From Verrucomicrobiota bacterium (lineage in GTDB: Bacteria > Verrucomicrobiota > Verrucomicrobiia > Limisphaerales > SIBE01), in contig JAQBVM010000041.1 in NCBI GenBank assembly GCA_027623095.1, positions 1 to 32,140 of the forward strand: a stretch of 32,140 bases of DNA, written 5' to 3'. Below, piece by piece: positions 15,531 to 25,228 of the stretch. The notes below the pieces were generated by a model. That model did not search any database. It saw nothing but the letters and a program-made list of their open reading frames with translations, and had not been told where the DNA came from. Position 1 is the stretch's first letter. Every line of letters begins with the position of its first letter. The position numbers and the translations under genes are program-made.

Positions 15531-16298
15531 TTATTTGCTAAGCCCCCGCTCGGTGGCTCGTGAGAAACCAACGAGATGGGTCAATTCCGGGAGCTGCGGC
15601 AATTCCCGCTCAATGCGATCCAACGCTTTCGAAACAGTCAAGCCCTCCCGGAACAGGATTTTGTAGGCTTGCTTCAAAGCTGCTTGCGCTGTTTCCGAAA
15701 CGCCGTTTCTCTCAAGCCCCACTTTGTTGATCGTGCGCGTCGCGGCTGGATTTCCGTCGGCAAGCATATATGGCGGCACATCTTGCACGACTTTCGAACA
15801 GCCCCCGACTATTGCGAGCGTTCCGATCCGGCAGAATTGATGGACGGCTGCCAGTCCGCCGATGACGGCGTAGTCCTCGACGGTGACATGACCTGCGAGT
15901 GTCGCCACATTGGACATGATCACATGATTGCCCAGGACAACGTTGTGCGCCACATGGGAGTAGGCCAGCAGGCTGTTGTTTGATCCGACGATGGTCGTTT
16001 CTCCGTCGCCGGTAGCACTGTTGATCGTGACAGACTCACGAAAAGTGTTGGAGTTGCCAATTCGTGTTCGCGTGACACCTCCATTCCATTTTAAATCCTG
16101 CGTCTTCAGCCCGATGCTCGCAAACGGAAAAATCTCATTCTCGCTTCCAAAAATCGTATCTCCATCAACCACCACGTGGGAGTGCAATCGACAACGATCG
16201 CCGAGAATCACTTTTTCTCCAATCACACAGTACGGGCCAATTGAGCAGTCGCTTCCAATCTGAGCATTCGGATGAATAATAGCGGAAGGATGGATCAT
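15531..16298 (-). CDS. lpxA: UDP-N-acetylglucosamine acyltransferase LpxA
   Basis: The 255-aa enzyme transfers the 3-hydroxyacyl chain from ACP to UDP-GlcNAc, the first step of lipid A synthesis, and shows that the cell makes lipopolysaccharide. Hexapeptide repeats of the left-handed beta-helix run from MIHPSAIIHPNAQIG through about residue 180. The catalytic His is His115 (LLAYSHVAHN). KTQDLKW and the C-terminal helices (about 190-250) are typical of LpxA rather than LpxD. The start chosen is ATG 16298, where the family begins with IHPSAII; a GTG at 16328 would add ten residues of no known role. It lies 62 bases downstream of lpxC-fabZ and is expected to be co-transcribed. Confidence 0.95.
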   Translation of the reverse strand: MIHPSAIIHPNAQIGSDCSIGPYCVIGEKVILGDRCRLHSHVVVDGDTIFGSENEIFPFASIGLKTQDLKWNGGVTRTRIGNSNTFRESVTINSATGDGETTIVGSNNSLLAYSHVAHNVVLGNHVIMSNVATLAGHVTVEDYAVIGGLAAVHQFCRIGTLAIVGGCSKVVQDVPPYMLADGNPAATRTINKVGLERNGVSETAQAALKQAYKILFREGLTVSKALDRIERELPQLPELTHLVGFSRATERGLSK

Positions 16299-16360
16299 AA
16301 GCCTCGGGCCGCGGAATGTCCGGCCCACCTGATCAAATTCGTATCGAGTGCGCCCATCGA

Positions 16361-17743
16361 CTAATCGTTGATCAACATGAAAGAGACTTCAGCTTCGCTA
16401 ACAGTCTCACCATCCACTGAGCAGACTCCTTTCGCTTTGCCAATCTTACCGCGCGTTTTCGTCAATTCAACTTCGATCACCAATCGATCTCCCGGTCGCA
16501 CAGGTTTCCGCCATTTGACATGGTCGGCGGACATAAAGTAGGCAATTTTTCCCGTATTCTCCGCCTGTTTTAGCATAAGCACACCGGCGACCTGCGCAAT
16601 GGCCTCCAACTGAAGAACTCCCGGCATAACTGGGTGGCCCGGGAAATGCCCCTGAAAATAGGACTCATTGACACTGACATTCTTTACGGCACTGATGCGA
16701 TTGCCCTCGATTCGACTGACTTTGTCCACCATTAGGAATGGATACCGGTGTGGAAGGATCTTCATCAACTCCACAATATCAATCGCAGTCGGATCGGGCG
16801 ATTCCTTCTCCGAAACATCCCGATTACCGGAAGGAGTAATTCTCGTCTGCGCGGGCGGAGGCGCAAACGCTTGCGCTGCCATCATTGGTTTACGCATCAA
16901 GATGTTTAACTGACGCGCCAACTCGCAGTTCAAATTGTGACTCGGACAAATCCCGACGACGTGCCCCAAGATCGGTCGGCCCAAAAGAGCCAAGTCACCC
17001 AGAATATCCAAAATTTTATGTCGAACAAACTCTTCTGGGAACCGTAGTGGCTCGGTCGTTAGCACCGCGTCATCCCGAATGACAACGGCATTCTCCAAGC
17101 TCCCCCCCTTAATCAATCCGTTCTTAATGAGGTATTCAATCTCCTCGAAGAAACAAAATGTCCGAGCCGATGCGAGGTCATTCCGAAACGATTCTGCAGA
17201 AACTTGGACACTGAAGAACTGTGTAAATCGCCCACGTTTGTCCGAACTTGTGCAACTGATTTTCAACCCGTGGAAAGGAAATACCGCCAGACTGGAATCT
17301 CCGGCGTGAACTTCAGTCGGTTCAGGAACGGCGAAAGATTCGCGCTTTTCTCCCTGCATGACGACCCCAGAAGTCTCAATCATCTCCGAATACTGGCGAG
17401 CACTTCCATCGCCGATGGGAGGTTCGTTCGCGTCGAGCTCGATCACGGCGTTGTCGATTCCAAATCCAGCGAATGTGGCGAGGACATGCTCGACCGTGTG
17501 AATTTTGACATTGCCTCTTCCGAGAGTTGTGGAACGGTTCGTCTCAACGACGTTCTCCACCAGCGCATCGATTTCAGGCTTTCCGTCCAGATCCACCCTC
17601 CGAAATCGTATCCCTGAATTGGGTGAGGCGGGCAAAAAAGTGAGGTTCACCCGGTTGCCACTGTGAAGACCGATCCCGGCGAAGCTTACCGGTTCCCGCA
17701 AAGTTTGCTGCTGCAACACGGCGCGATTAAACAAATGAGGCAC
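16361..17743 (-). CDS. lpxC-fabZ: Bifunctional LpxC-FabZ (deacetylase and hydroxyacyl-ACP dehydratase)
   Basis: A fusion of two enzymes in 460 aa. Residues 10-300 are LpxC, the Zn-dependent deacetylase that commits UDP-acyl-GlcNAc to lipid [19 protein letters not shown] (Glu85, His86), [10 protein letters not shown] (His242, Asp246) and catalytic His261 (ILGHVVG). Residues 320-460 are FabZ, the (3R)-hydroxyacyl-ACP dehydratase: [29 protein letters not shown] (His366, Glu380) and [10 protein letters not shown]. The linker (about 292-318) is Pro/Ser rich. The fusion is known from Bacteroidota and PVC bacteria. No ATG is available at the N-terminus: GTG at 17743 or GTG at 17719 (giving [11 protein letters not shown], closer to other LpxC) are both possible. 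It lies 76 bases after pnp. Confidence 0.95.
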   Translation of the reverse strand: MPHLFNRAVLQQQTLREPVSFAGIGLHSGNRVNLTFLPASPNSGIRFRRVDLDGKPEIDALVENVVETNRSTTLGRGNVKIHTVEHVLATFAGFGIDNAVIELDANEPPIGDGSARQYSEMIETSGVVMQGEKRESFAVPEPTEVHAGDSSLAVFPFHGLKISCTSSDKRGRFTQFFSVQVSAESFRNDLASARTFCFFEEIEYLIKNGLIKGGSLENAVVIRDDAVLTTEPLRFPEEFVRHKILDILGDLALLGRPILGHVVGICPSHNLNCELARQLNILMRKPMMAAQAFAPPPAQTRITPSGNRDVSEKESPDPTAIDIVELMKILPHRYPFLMVDKVSRIEGNRISAVKNVSVNESYFQGHFPGHPVMPGVLQLEAIAQVAGVLMLKQAENTGKIAYFMSADHVKWRKPVRPGDRLVIEVELTKTRGKIGKAKGVCSVDGETVSEAEVSFMLIND

Positions 17744-17819
17744 CGCTTTGGCAAGCCGGGGATATGTGCCGCCGACAAACGAACCGCGATGCCTTCACTA
17801 TCCTTTTCCCCAGAATGGG

Positions 17820-19952
17820 TCAGGTCTTTTCGGCCATTTCTTTGTCCCGATCTTCCATCGCCGCTTTCCTGGAGAGCCGCACTCGGCCTTTCTCATCAAT
17901 GCCTATGCACTTGACAGTAATCTCATCCCCCATTTTGACGATGTCCTCGACCTGTTTGACTCGGAAATTCGCAAGCTCGCTAATGTGGCAAAGGCCGTCC
18001 TGACCGGGGAAAACCTCCACAAAACAGCCGAAATCCTTAATGCTGACCACCTTTCCTCGATAGACAGAATTCACTTCGATCTCCGCCGTTAGCGACTCGA
18101 TCGATTTTCGGGCTATCTGCATTCCGTCTTCGCTGACGGAATAGATGTTCACCGTCCCGTCGTCCTCAATGTTAATCTCGCAACCGGACTCATCGACGAT
18201 ACGTTTAATGTTCTTTCCACCAGGACCGATCAGAGCGCCGATCTTTTCAGGATTAATCTTCAGTGTAATGATGCGCGGCGCGTACTTGCTCATCTCCTTG
18301 CGTGGCTCAGCCAAAACCTTCGCCATTTCACCCAAAATATGCAATCGAGCGATGCGCGCTTTTTCGATCGTTTCGACCATCTGCTGGTGCGGCAGACCTC
18401 TAAGCTTCAGATCCAACTGGAATCCCGTAATTCCCATTTCCGTGCCAGCGATCTTGCAATCCATATCACAGAACGCGTCTTCCCATCCGATGATATCCGT
18501 TAGCAACTGATAGCGTTTGAGCTCGTTCTGGTCGCCGGATTCCGTGCAAATCCCAATACTGATCCCGCCCACCGGGCGTTTCATAGGAACTCCCGCGTCC
18601 ATCAACGCGAGACTGCCGCCACAGACAGACGCCATCGAACTTGAACCATTGGATTCCATGATTTCGCTGGTCACCCGAATGGCGTACGGAAACTCCTTCA
18701 ATGGAATAACAGGCTCTAACGATCGCTCCGCCAAAGCTCCATGTCCGATTTCCCGCCGCCCTGGCCCCATAATCCGGCCGGTCTCACCAACGGAAAAATT
18801 TGGGAAATTATAGTGCAGAATGAACTGTTTTTCAGTTTTTCCACCGGTGTAAGCGTCGAAATTCTGTGAATCTTCGGTCGTTCCAAGCGTCACGACTGCG
18901 ACTGCCTGTGTTTCCCCACGTGTAAACAGCGAAGAACCGTGAGCTCGCGGAAGCATCCCTATCTCACAACTCACGGGACGTACGGCATCAAAACTTCGTC
19001 CGTCCAACCGCTTGTTGTCGTTTAGAATCAGACCCCGCACTGCAGCCTTTTGAATGTAGTAGAAAGCATCTTTCAGAACAAACTCGGTAACCTTCTCGGC
19101 GCCAAACTTCTCCACAAGCTTCGCTCCAACCTCCTGTGTTACCGCCTTCACGGCCGCTTCACGCTCGAGTTTCTTAGGCGTGAGCAGCGCGGGAATCATA
19201 CGATCTCCGGCAAGTGCCTGCGCTTCTTTCAGAATCTCGTCCGGAACCACATTCACCACGATGGCTCGTTTGGGTTTCCCAGCACGGTTGGCGAGATCTT
19301 TTTGCGCCGCAATAATCGGCTGACACGCCGAATGACCGAACTGAAGGGCAGCAAGAAAGTCAGCCTCCGAGACTTCTTTCGCAGCCCCCTCAAACATGAC
19401 ATGGTCCGAAATATTCCCCACGTAAACTAAATCGATATCGCTTTCCGCCATTTGCGTATGAGTGGGGTTCGCAATGAACTCACCGTTAACACGCCCGACG
19501 CGGACGGCACCAATTGGACCGTCCCAAGGAATATCACTAACGGTCAGCGCAGCGGACGCGCCGATGAGACTCAACATATCCGGGTCATTTTCGCCATCCG
19601 CGCTTAGAAGAATGCTTTGAACCTGGACTTCGTTGTACCATCCCTTTGGAAACAACGGACGAATTGGTCTGTCGATGAGGCGGCATGTGAGGATTTCCTT
19701 CTCCGTAGGGCGGCCCTCCCGCTTGAAGTAACCTCCAGGAAATTTGCCCGCTGCGGCCGCCCTTTCCCTATAGTCCACCGTTAATGGAAAAAATTCCTGA
19801 CCAGGTCTGGCGTTGCTAGCCGCCACAGCGGCAACAAGAACAATTGTTTCACCGCAACGGACCGTTACCGAACCGTCGGCCTGTTTGGCCATTTTACCTG
19901 TTTCTATGTGTATTGAGTTTGTTCCAACTTGGAACGTGATCGATTCTGCCAT
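17820..19952 (-). CDS. pnp: Polyribonucleotide nucleotidyltransferase (PNPase)
   Basis: From ATG 19952 the protein is 710 aa (an ATG at 19976 adds eight). It degrades RNA 3' to 5' by phosphorolysis as a trimer, often inside the degradosome. Domains in order: RNase PH 1 (about 5-210, [20 protein letters not shown]), an all-helical linker, RNase PH 2 (about 305-540, [19 protein letters not shown] and the [19 protein letters not shown] active site), KH (about 550-610, [14 protein letters not shown]) and S1 (about 615-690, [19 protein letters not shown]). No domain is missing. The gene follows rpsO in the arrangement found in many bacteria. No clear ribosome-binding site is seen before either ATG. 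Confidence 0.97.
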   Translation of the reverse strand: MAESITFQVGTNSIHIETGKMAKQADGSVTVRCGETIVLVAAVAASNARPGQEFFPLTVDYRERAAAAGKFPGGYFKREGRPTEKEILTCRLIDRPIRPLFPKGWYNEVQVQSILLSADGENDPDMLSLIGASAALTVSDIPWDGPIGAVRVGRVNGEFIANPTHTQMAESDIDLVYVGNISDHVMFEGAAKEVSEADFLAALQFGHSACQPIIAAQKDLANRAGKPKRAIVVNVVPDEILKEAQALAGDRMIPALLTPKKLEREAAVKAVTQEVGAKLVEKFGAEKVTEFVLKDAFYYIQKAAVRGLILNDNKRLDGRSFDAVRPVSCEIGMLPRAHGSSLFTRGETQAVAVVTLGTTEDSQNFDAYTGGKTEKQFILHYNFPNFSVGETGRIMGPGRREIGHGALAERSLEPVIPLKEFPYAIRVTSEIMESNGSSSMASVCGGSLALMDAGVPMKRPVGGISIGICTESGDQNELKRYQLLTDIIGWEDAFCDMDCKIAGTEMGITGFQLDLKLRGLPHQQMVETIEKARIARLHILGEMAKVLAEPRKEMSKYAPRIITLKINPEKIGALIGPGGKNIKRIVDESGCEINIEDDGTVNIYSVSEDGMQIARKSIESLTAEIEVNSVYRGKVVSIKDFGCFVEVFPGQDGLCHISELANFRVKQVEDIVKMGDEITVKCIGIDEKGRVRLSRKAAMEDRDKEMAEKT

Positions 19953-19990
19953 ATGAGTATTAACAATTAAACCCATCGGCCCGGAGGAAC

Positions 19991-20022
19991 TTCAGTGAGC
20001 ACCTGTCACGTCAGGTACTGAA
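19991..20022 (-). promoter_or_regulatory. Stem-loop in the rpsO-pnp spacer
   Basis: On the minus strand, TTCAGT pairs with ACTGAA (outer) and ACCTG with CAGGT (inner), with a 4-nt asymmetric bulge and a 6-nt loop, 39 bases before the pnp ATG. In enterobacteria a hairpin in this place is cut by RNase III and lets PNPase repress its own mRNA; whether the same holds here is inference from position only. Confidence 0.4.
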
Positions 20023-20175
20023 TGAAATTTCCCGGTGCCAATGGGTTAGATAAACACGACCTTCGAGCCAGCTTTTGGAATTTGGTCGCGTCTTCCAAAT
20101 TCCCTCGGATGTTTATTACGCCGGACTGCAACTAGTAGAATGTCAAATGAAGAGAGGAGCTCTCGATCACAGCTG

Positions 20176-20433
20176 TTACCTGCGAAGCTTTAACCGTTTT
20201 GTGATCGCGTGATAACGACTTTCATCGCGATCAAGAAGGTAATCTAGCAAGCGCCGTCGCTGCCCAACCATCATCAACAACCCCCGGCGCGAACTGTGAT
20301 CCTTTTTGAATTTTTGCAGATGCTCAGTCAGATGATTAATCCGATTCGTCAACAAAGCTATCTGCACATCAGGCGAACCGGTATCACGCTCGTGAACTCT
20401 GAAATCTGTTATCGTCTTCGATTTTCCGTCCAT
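20176..20433 (-). CDS. rpsO: 30S ribosomal protein S15
   Basis: The 85-aa protein (usual length 88-90) binds 16S rRNA in the central domain and is needed for assembly of the platform of the 30S subunit. Signature segments: [20 protein letters not shown] (18-37), [20 protein letters not shown] (38-57) and the C-terminal [11 protein letters not shown]. The short N-terminus ([11 protein letters not shown]) accounts for the length difference. It lies upstream of pnp, the classic order. A 223-nt spacer separates it from the pnp ATG. Confidence 0.96.
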   Translation of the reverse strand: MDGKSKTITDFRVHERDTGSPDVQIALLTNRINHLTEHLQKFKKDHSSRRGLLMMVGQRRRLLDYLLDRDESRYHAITKRLKLRR

Positions 20434-20591
20434 ATCTGAAATCCACTACATTATTTAAGCGACCGAAGCCTATTTATTTCTTCATTGCCTGTAAAGCACT
20501 TTCAACACAGCCTATGAGCACTCAGCGGAATTGCAATCCCTCATCGAAACGGCTTTAAGGTAACTCATCGAACATTCTGTCCACAAATTCC

Positions 20592-20792
20592 TTAGCAACC
20601 AAAAAAAGACGACGGCCCCACCCGGGGCCGCCTTAGCGTGGAACGAGGGACTGCCTTTCGTTCTGTCGAAAACTGTAGAAGCAACAGGCATGCCATCTCA
20701 TTTCTGATAACAATTTCTCTTTCAAGCCGCCTTTCCTGGCAGCAAACGAATTCACTCCCAGACTCGCTTCCCCTTATTTTCTTCCAATTCAC
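20592..20792 (-). CDS. Doubtful small ORF upstream of rpsO
   Basis: A GTG at 20792 is preceded by a perfect AAGGAG (20799-20804 on the plus strand as CTCCTT) with 6-nt spacing, and opens a 66-codon frame (MNWKKIRGSESGSEFVCCQE...). No family is recognised, it contains four Cys residues, and its 3' end runs straight through the terminator hairpin at 20601-20630, which is unusual for a real gene. It might be a leader ORF, or chance. It is recorded because of the good ribosome-binding site. Confidence 0.2.
   Translation of the reverse strand: MNWKKIRGSESGSEFVCCQERRLEREIVIRNEMACLLLLQFSTERKAVPRSTLRRPRVGPSSFFGC
20601..20630 (-). terminator. Rho-independent terminator (minus strand) upstream of rpsO
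   Basis: On the minus strand a 7-bp GC stem (CGGCCCC with GGGGCCG, plus-strand positions 20613-20619 and 20624-20630) with a 4-nt loop is followed after five bases by seven T residues (20607-20601). It ends 168 bases before the rpsO start codon. No recognised gene lies upstream on that strand. Confidence 0.6.
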
Positions 20793-20821
20793 ATCGCACT
20801 CCTTGCATGATTCGGTAATCA

Positions 20822-21700
20822 ATGAAATCTCATTTGGAATCACGACTCTTGGTACGCCCCTTTTCAGATTCCGGCGAGTTCGTTTGGATCACTCCTTCGA
20901 CGGCGGGCTGGGAGCATTTGTACTTTGGCGCCCGCCGCATGCAGGAAGACGAATCATGGGAGTCAAAGACCGGCGATCTTGAATTCGGATTAGTGATTCT
21001 TGCCGGCGCCTGCTCAATCCGTTCCTCCAACGGAGAATGGCTGAAGATCGGACGCCGGCGAACCGTGTTTGATGGAATGCCCTACGCTCTCTATCTTCCT
21101 CGAAACACAGAGTTTAAGGTCACAGCGCACACGGACAATTTTCTTCTCGCATACGGCGCCTGCAAGTGCGAAGTAGATCATGTGCCCAAACTTGTTACAC
21201 CAGAGGATGTGGCTGTCGAATTTCGAGGAGGTGGGAGCGCGTCCCGGCAAATCAATTCGCTGTTTCCGCCGGGGTTCAACTGTCATCGACTCGTTGCGGT
21301 GGAAGTCTATACACCCGCTGGAAACTGGAGTTCCTATCCGCCGCACAAGCACGATGTCCATCGAGTCGATGCCGATGGCAAAATCATCGAGGCGGACCTT
21401 GAAGAAATCTACTTCTATCAGTTCGACAGGCCGGAGGGTTACGCGATCCAACGCATCTATACGTCAGATCGGAGAGTAAATGAGACGATCACGGCTGAAA
21501 GTGGCGATGTGGTGCTCGTTCCGGAGGGATATCATCCGGTAGCGGCCGCGCATGGATACAACGCTTACTATCTCAACTTCTTGGCCGGCAGCGCTCAGTC
21601 GCTAGCTAACTCCGATGATCCCGATCATATTTGGATCAAAGAGAACTGGCCCTCAAAAGATCCTCGCGTTCCCGTTGTAACCTTGGAAATGGAGAAATGA
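20822..21700 (+). CDS. iolB: 5-deoxy-glucuronate isomerase IolB
   Basis: The 292-aa bicupin isomerises 5-deoxy-D-glucuronate to 2-deoxy-5-keto-D-gluconate in myo-inositol breakdown. The C-terminal cupin has the expected metal ligands: His175 and His177 (SYPPHKHD), Glu194/Glu195 (LEEIYFYQF) and His238 (EGYHPVAAAHGYNAYYLNFLAG split over the strand end). The first cupin (about 10-130) contains GWEHLYFGARRM and AGACSIRS. Length agrees with the family (about 270-300). No other inositol gene is in the window, so iolB is separate from any iol operon. The next gene is a pseudopilin 63 bases on, with no functional link. Confidence 0.9.
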   Translation: MKSHLESRLLVRPFSDSGEFVWITPSTAGWEHLYFGARRMQEDESWESKTGDLEFGLVILAGACSIRSSNGEWLKIGRRRTVFDGMPYALYLPRNTEFKVTAHTDNFLLAYGACKCEVDHVPKLVTPEDVAVEFRGGGSASRQINSLFPPGFNCHRLVAVEVYTPAGNWSSYPPHKHDVHRVDADGKIIEADLEEIYFYQFDRPEGYAIQRIYTSDRRVNETITAESGDVVLVPEGYHPVAAAHGYNAYYLNFLAGSAQSLANSDDPDHIWIKENWPSKDPRVPVVTLEMEK

Positions 21701-21763
21701 TCAGTGCTGAAAGCACCAAACCTGGAAATTGACGACCTTGCAGTTCTTCAATAGAATTCGCTC

Positions 21764-22603
21764 ATGAACCCAAACGAAAATGGATGTCCGAAACCAGTTG
21801 CGCTTCCGAAACTGAACCGCGGCTTCACTTTGATCGAATTGCTTGTCGTGATCGCGATCATCGCAATTCTCGCAGGCATGCTCTTACCGGCGTTGTCGAA
21901 AGCCAAAGAAAAAGCAAATCACACTGCGTGCATCAACAATTTGAAGCAACTCGGCCTTGCGTTCGCAATGTACCTGGATGACAACGAGGATACGTTTCCA
22001 GGTGTCGCCTCTCGCGGCGCTTACAATGCAATGCAGGAAGATTGGATTTTCTGGAATATTAGTCGAACCGGAAGCGGCAGTTTTACGTCCGACATAATTC
22101 AGGACACAAAAAACAGCGCCATTGGACGTCACATTGGCAGCTTCACAACCAATCTCTTCCGATGCCCTTCGGACAAAGACTGGGACGCGCGGCGAAAAGC
22201 CAACAGCAATCCGTATATCTACAGCTATTCCATGGTGAGTTTTCTCGCAGGTGACAATCACGGACCGGGGTCGATATTCCCGGTCGTTGGCGGCTCAGCT
22301 CCCGCTCTCAAGTTCAAGCATTCCCAGATGAAATTGCCAAGTCAGAAAATGGTTCTTGTGGATGAGAATGGCGACACGAAGAACGGACAACCAATCATTG
22401 ACGACGGGCGCTTTGTTCCCCCTGGAAACGTCTTGGGCGCCCGCCACCGCTACGGCCGCGGACAGCAGGTGGACAACAACAGCTACTACAAAAGTGGCAA
22501 AGGCTCCGTGCTGCTCGGGGATTGGCATGTGGAAACGTTTACTCCAGATCAAGCGCGCCAGCCGATGCATTACGATACTCAATGGGTCAGCGACAGGCGC
22601 TAA
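21764..22603 (+). CDS. Type II secretion pseudopilin-like protein (prepilin leader, DUF1559-like)
   Basis: The 279-aa protein has a 20-residue basic leader followed by the prepilin peptidase site [11 protein letters not shown] (cleavage after Gly20, Glu25 at the +5 position) and the hydrophobic pilin helix [19 protein letters not shown]. The C-terminal part contains [21 protein letters not shown] and a late [10 protein letters not shown], as in the many paralogous pseudopilin-like proteins of Planctomycetota and Verrucomicrobiota. It should sit in the inner membrane or in a pseudopilus after processing. The role of the individual paralogue is unknown. A clear start is ATG 21764; the ribosome-binding site is weak. 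Confidence 0.88.
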   Translation: MNPNENGCPKPVALPKLNRGFTLIELLVVIAIIAILAGMLLPALSKAKEKANHTACINNLKQLGLAFAMYLDDNEDTFPGVASRGAYNAMQEDWIFWNISRTGSGSFTSDIIQDTKNSAIGRHIGSFTTNLFRCPSDKDWDARRKANSNPYIYSYSMVSFLAGDNHGPGSIFPVVGGSAPALKFKHSQMKLPSQKMVLVDENGDTKNGQPIIDDGRFVPPGNVLGARHRYGRGQQVDNNSYYKSGKGSVLLGDWHVETFTPDQARQPMHYDTQWVSDRR

Positions 22604-22817
22604 AGGACTAAGATCGGAGCGCATTCATCTAGGAAGATTCGCTACCCACGAAACCTCCGTCCCGTTACGGAAACCGTTTCGGATGAAAATGCCGATTCAC
22701 GGAATGGCCCTCCTCCTTTTCGGGAAGGTGAGATTTCTGTCGAATCCATTCTTCAGCAGATACCTGGGTTTGGCGGGAGACTCACTCCAATTTTCGAACT
22801 AAACGACTGACCAATCT

Positions 22818-22839
22818 GGCAGGGCGGCACCGCTCTGCC
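22818..22839. repeat. REP-like hairpin
   Basis: GGCAGGGCGG (22818-22827) pairs with CCGCTCTGCC (22830-22839) over 10 bp with one G-T pair and a 2-nt loop. It lies in the 417-bp gap between the pseudopilin and the SPFH gene. No T-run follows, so it is more like a repetitive palindrome than a terminator. Confidence 0.55.
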
Positions 22840-22912
22840 ATAAAAGGTGGGTTATGGCCAGCTGCGAAGCGTATGGTGTACAAACGATCCGGAAATAATA
22901 CAAATCACCTGA

Positions 22913-22945
22913 CCAGTTATAATTGTCAGTACTGACAAAAACTGG
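22913..22945. promoter_or_regulatory. Nested palindrome upstream of the SPFH gene (putative operator)
   Basis: A perfect 16-bp palindrome, TTGTCAGTACTGACAA (22923-22938), is nested between CCAGTT (22913-22918) and AACTGG (22940-22945). The centre lies about 90 bases before the SPFH start codon. Dyads of this length and perfection are usual for dimeric repressors; the neighbouring SPFH protein itself carries a helix-turn-helix. The spacing of the outer arms is asymmetric (4 and 1 bases). Confidence 0.5.
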
Positions 22946-23020
22946 ATAACTCCGAGACGCTTCGCTCACAAAAGGCGAACGTTCGAAAAATAGATCCGTC
23001 AGACAACTGAGAACAAAACC

Positions 23021-24076
23021 ATGGGTATTCTAGATTTTTTAAAAGGACAGCTAATCGATATCATCGAGTGGAATGACGATTCGCGCGACACGCTCTCGTA
23101 CCGATTCCCTGATGAAGACAAAGAGATTAAGCGCGGCGCACAACTGATCGTCCGCGAATCCCAAAAGGTGCAATGCGTCTATCTGGGAGAGTTCGGTGAT
23201 ACTTTTAACCCTGGAAAACACACGCTCACCACGGACAACATCCCCATTTTAACAACGATCAAGTCCTGGAAATTTGGGTTCGAATCCCCGTTCAAGGCGG
23301 ACATTTACTACCTGAACACACGCGTATTCACCGGCAACAAGTGGGGCACCTCCAACCCAGTCATGATGCGTGACAACGATTTTGGAATTGTCCGCGCCCG
23401 GGCCTTCGGCACCTACGACTTTCGGATTATCGAACCGAGGCTGTTTTTAAAAGAAGTCGCCGGAACTGATCATCAGTTCAGACTCGACGAATTCGCCGAA
23501 ACGATGCGGTCGCGAATCGTCAGTGTTTTTAGCGAAGCACTGGCCAGTGCCAATATTCCGGTTCTGGATGTGGCCCAGCGCTACTCCGAACTCGGCTCGT
23601 CGCTTCTGCCCTTGATCAATCCGGTCGTCGGAGCGAAGTACGGCCTGGAGATGACCAGTTTCATCGTGGAAAATGTTTCGGTTCCACCGGAAGTCGAAGC
23701 CGCGATCGACAAGAGATCGAGCATGTCAGCGGTGGGAAACTTGAACGATTTCGTGAAGTTTCAAATGGCTCAAGGAATGGAAAAAGGCGGTGGAGGCGCC
23801 GGTGGAATGGCAACCGAGATGGCCGTGGGTCTGGCAATCGCCCAACAGATGATGAAAGAGCAGAATGTACCATCGGTGCCAGTTCAAGGCACCACGATGG
23901 TTTCAAACAACTCCGCCAAGTTCGATCTGCTGACTCCCACCGAAGCCGCAGAACTCTTGGGAGTGAGTGAATCGGACGTCGTGGCAACCATTGAATCGGG
24001 CGATTTGAAAGGCAAAAAGATCGGTTCCACCTATCGAATCTCCAGGACTGCCCTCAACGAGTTTCTGAACTCTTAA
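23021..24076 (+). CDS. SPFH (YdjI-like) protein with C-terminal helix-turn-helix
   Basis: Residues 1-240 match the SPFH/band-7 subgroup of Bacillus YdjI, also annotated as virion core protein: MGILDFLKGQLIDIIEW, TFNPGKHTL, FGTYDFRI and VPPEVEAAIDKRSSM. These proteins oligomerise at membranes, often under stress. A Gly-rich linker with GMEKGGGGAGGMA and a short helix follows (250-282). Residues 301-351 (LLTPTEAAELLGVSESDVVATI and so on) form an excisionase-type helix-turn-helix, where YdjI relatives usually carry a zinc ribbon or GYF-like domain. The next gene, 22 bases downstream, supplies zinc ribbons. A palindrome lies upstream. Start ATG 23021 is firm by family alignment. Confidence 0.88.
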   Translation: MGILDFLKGQLIDIIEWNDDSRDTLSYRFPDEDKEIKRGAQLIVRESQKVQCVYLGEFGDTFNPGKHTLTTDNIPILTTIKSWKFGFESPFKADIYYLNTRVFTGNKWGTSNPVMMRDNDFGIVRARAFGTYDFRIIEPRLFLKEVAGTDHQFRLDEFAETMRSRIVSVFSEALASANIPVLDVAQRYSELGSSLLPLINPVVGAKYGLEMTSFIVENVSVPPEVEAAIDKRSSMSAVGNLNDFVKFQMAQGMEKGGGGAGGMATEMAVGLAIAQQMMKEQNVPSVPVQGTTMVSNNSAKFDLLTPTEAAELLGVSESDVVATIESGDLKGKKIGSTYRISRTALNEFLNS

Positions 24077-24098
24077 TTCTGAGTTTACCGGCATTGAC

Positions 24099-25193
24099 AT
24101 GGCAGAGGCCGAAGCGCTCAAGAAGCATCATTGTCCCTCATGCGGCGCGGACGCGCATTGGAATCCGGACAAACAGGCGCTCGTGTGCGTTTATTGCGGC
24201 ACGGTCGCTCCAGCAAGTCTCGACAAGGCCACGGGGGAAATCCTCGAGCACGACCTGGTCTCGGCCTTTCGCGAGTTTGGAAAGGATCGCCGCGGATGGC
24301 AGGCGGAAAAAACTTCGGTTCGGTGTCAGAGCTGCAAGGCGATTTCGGTATTCGATCCGGGCAGGGTTGCCCAACGTTGCGATTTCTGCGGCGCTGCCGC
24401 ACTCGTGCCTTATGAACAAATTGAAGCCCCCATTCACCCGGAAAGTTTGCTTCCTTTTAAGATCAGCGAAAGCGATGTTCGCGAATCCATCCGCAAATGG
24501 TACAGAAGCCGATGGTTTGCTCCGAACCGGCTCAAGTCCGGCGCTCTGACCGACACTGTCCAAGGTGTCTATCTCCCTTATTGGACTTTCGATGCTCAAG
24601 CCCACTCAGACTGGACCGCCCAATCCGGCTACTACTACTACACGACCGAAACCTACCGGGACGCGAACGGAAAGTCTCAAACTCGCCAAGTACGGCACAC
24701 GCGCTGGGTTCCTTCTTCTGGATCGGTAAACCATTTCTTCGATGACGAAATGGTCCCTGCCAGCAAAGGAGTCAATGAGGCCCTGCTCCGCAAGATCGAA
24801 CCGTTTCCGACGAAAGAACTGATTGCCTATAGCCCATCCTATCTCGCTGGCTGGCTCGCAGAGCATTATCAGATCGACCTGATCGCAGCAGCGCAACGTT
24901 CACGGGAGTCCATGGACTCGGAACTCAGGAGCATGTGCGCATCGCAAGTTCCGGGTGATACCCATCGTTTCCTTAACGTACACTCCAATTATTCGCGGCA
25001 GACGTTCAAACACATTCTCGTTCCGGTGTGGCTGCTAACCTACAATTTTGGAAAGCGTGCGTTTCAGGTCGTGGTCAACGGCTACACCGGAGAGATCGCA
25101 GGCCATTATCCGAAAAGTTGGGTTAAGATCACCGGCCTCATCCTGACCATCGCGGCTATTGCGGGCATCGCTTGGCTCGCGTTCGCCCAATAG
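24099..25193 (+). CDS. Membrane protein with two zinc ribbons (YdjG-like), partner of the SPFH protein
   Basis: The 364-aa protein begins with two zinc ribbons: Cys12/Cys15/Cys30/Cys33 (CPSCG, CVYCG) and Cys76/Cys79/Cys94/Cys97 (CQSCK, CDFCG). A beta-rich middle domain (about 105-340) has VYLPYWTFDAQAHSDW, a Tyr/Thr-rich loop and LVPVWLLTYNF near the end. One transmembrane helix closes the protein (about 343-363). The layout matches YdjG-type proteins that occur beside YdjI/SPFH genes; in Bacillus this set is tied to membrane stress and recruitment of PspA-like proteins. The gap to the SPFH gene is 22 bases, so one transcript is likely. No pspA is present in the window. Confidence 0.8.
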   Translation: MAEAEALKKHHCPSCGADAHWNPDKQALVCVYCGTVAPASLDKATGEILEHDLVSAFREFGKDRRGWQAEKTSVRCQSCKAISVFDPGRVAQRCDFCGAAALVPYEQIEAPIHPESLLPFKISESDVRESIRKWYRSRWFAPNRLKSGALTDTVQGVYLPYWTFDAQAHSDWTAQSGYYYYTTETYRDANGKSQTRQVRHTRWVPSSGSVNHFFDDEMVPASKGVNEALLRKIEPFPTKELIAYSPSYLAGWLAEHYQIDLIAAAQRSRESMDSELRSMCASQVPGDTHRFLNVHSNYSRQTFKHILVPVWLLTYNFGKRAFQVVVNGYTGEIAGHYPKSWVKITGLILTIAAIAGIAWLAFAQ

Positions 25194-25228
25194 TAGAAAT
25201 GGGTACTTAGCTGTAATATTGAAACTGA

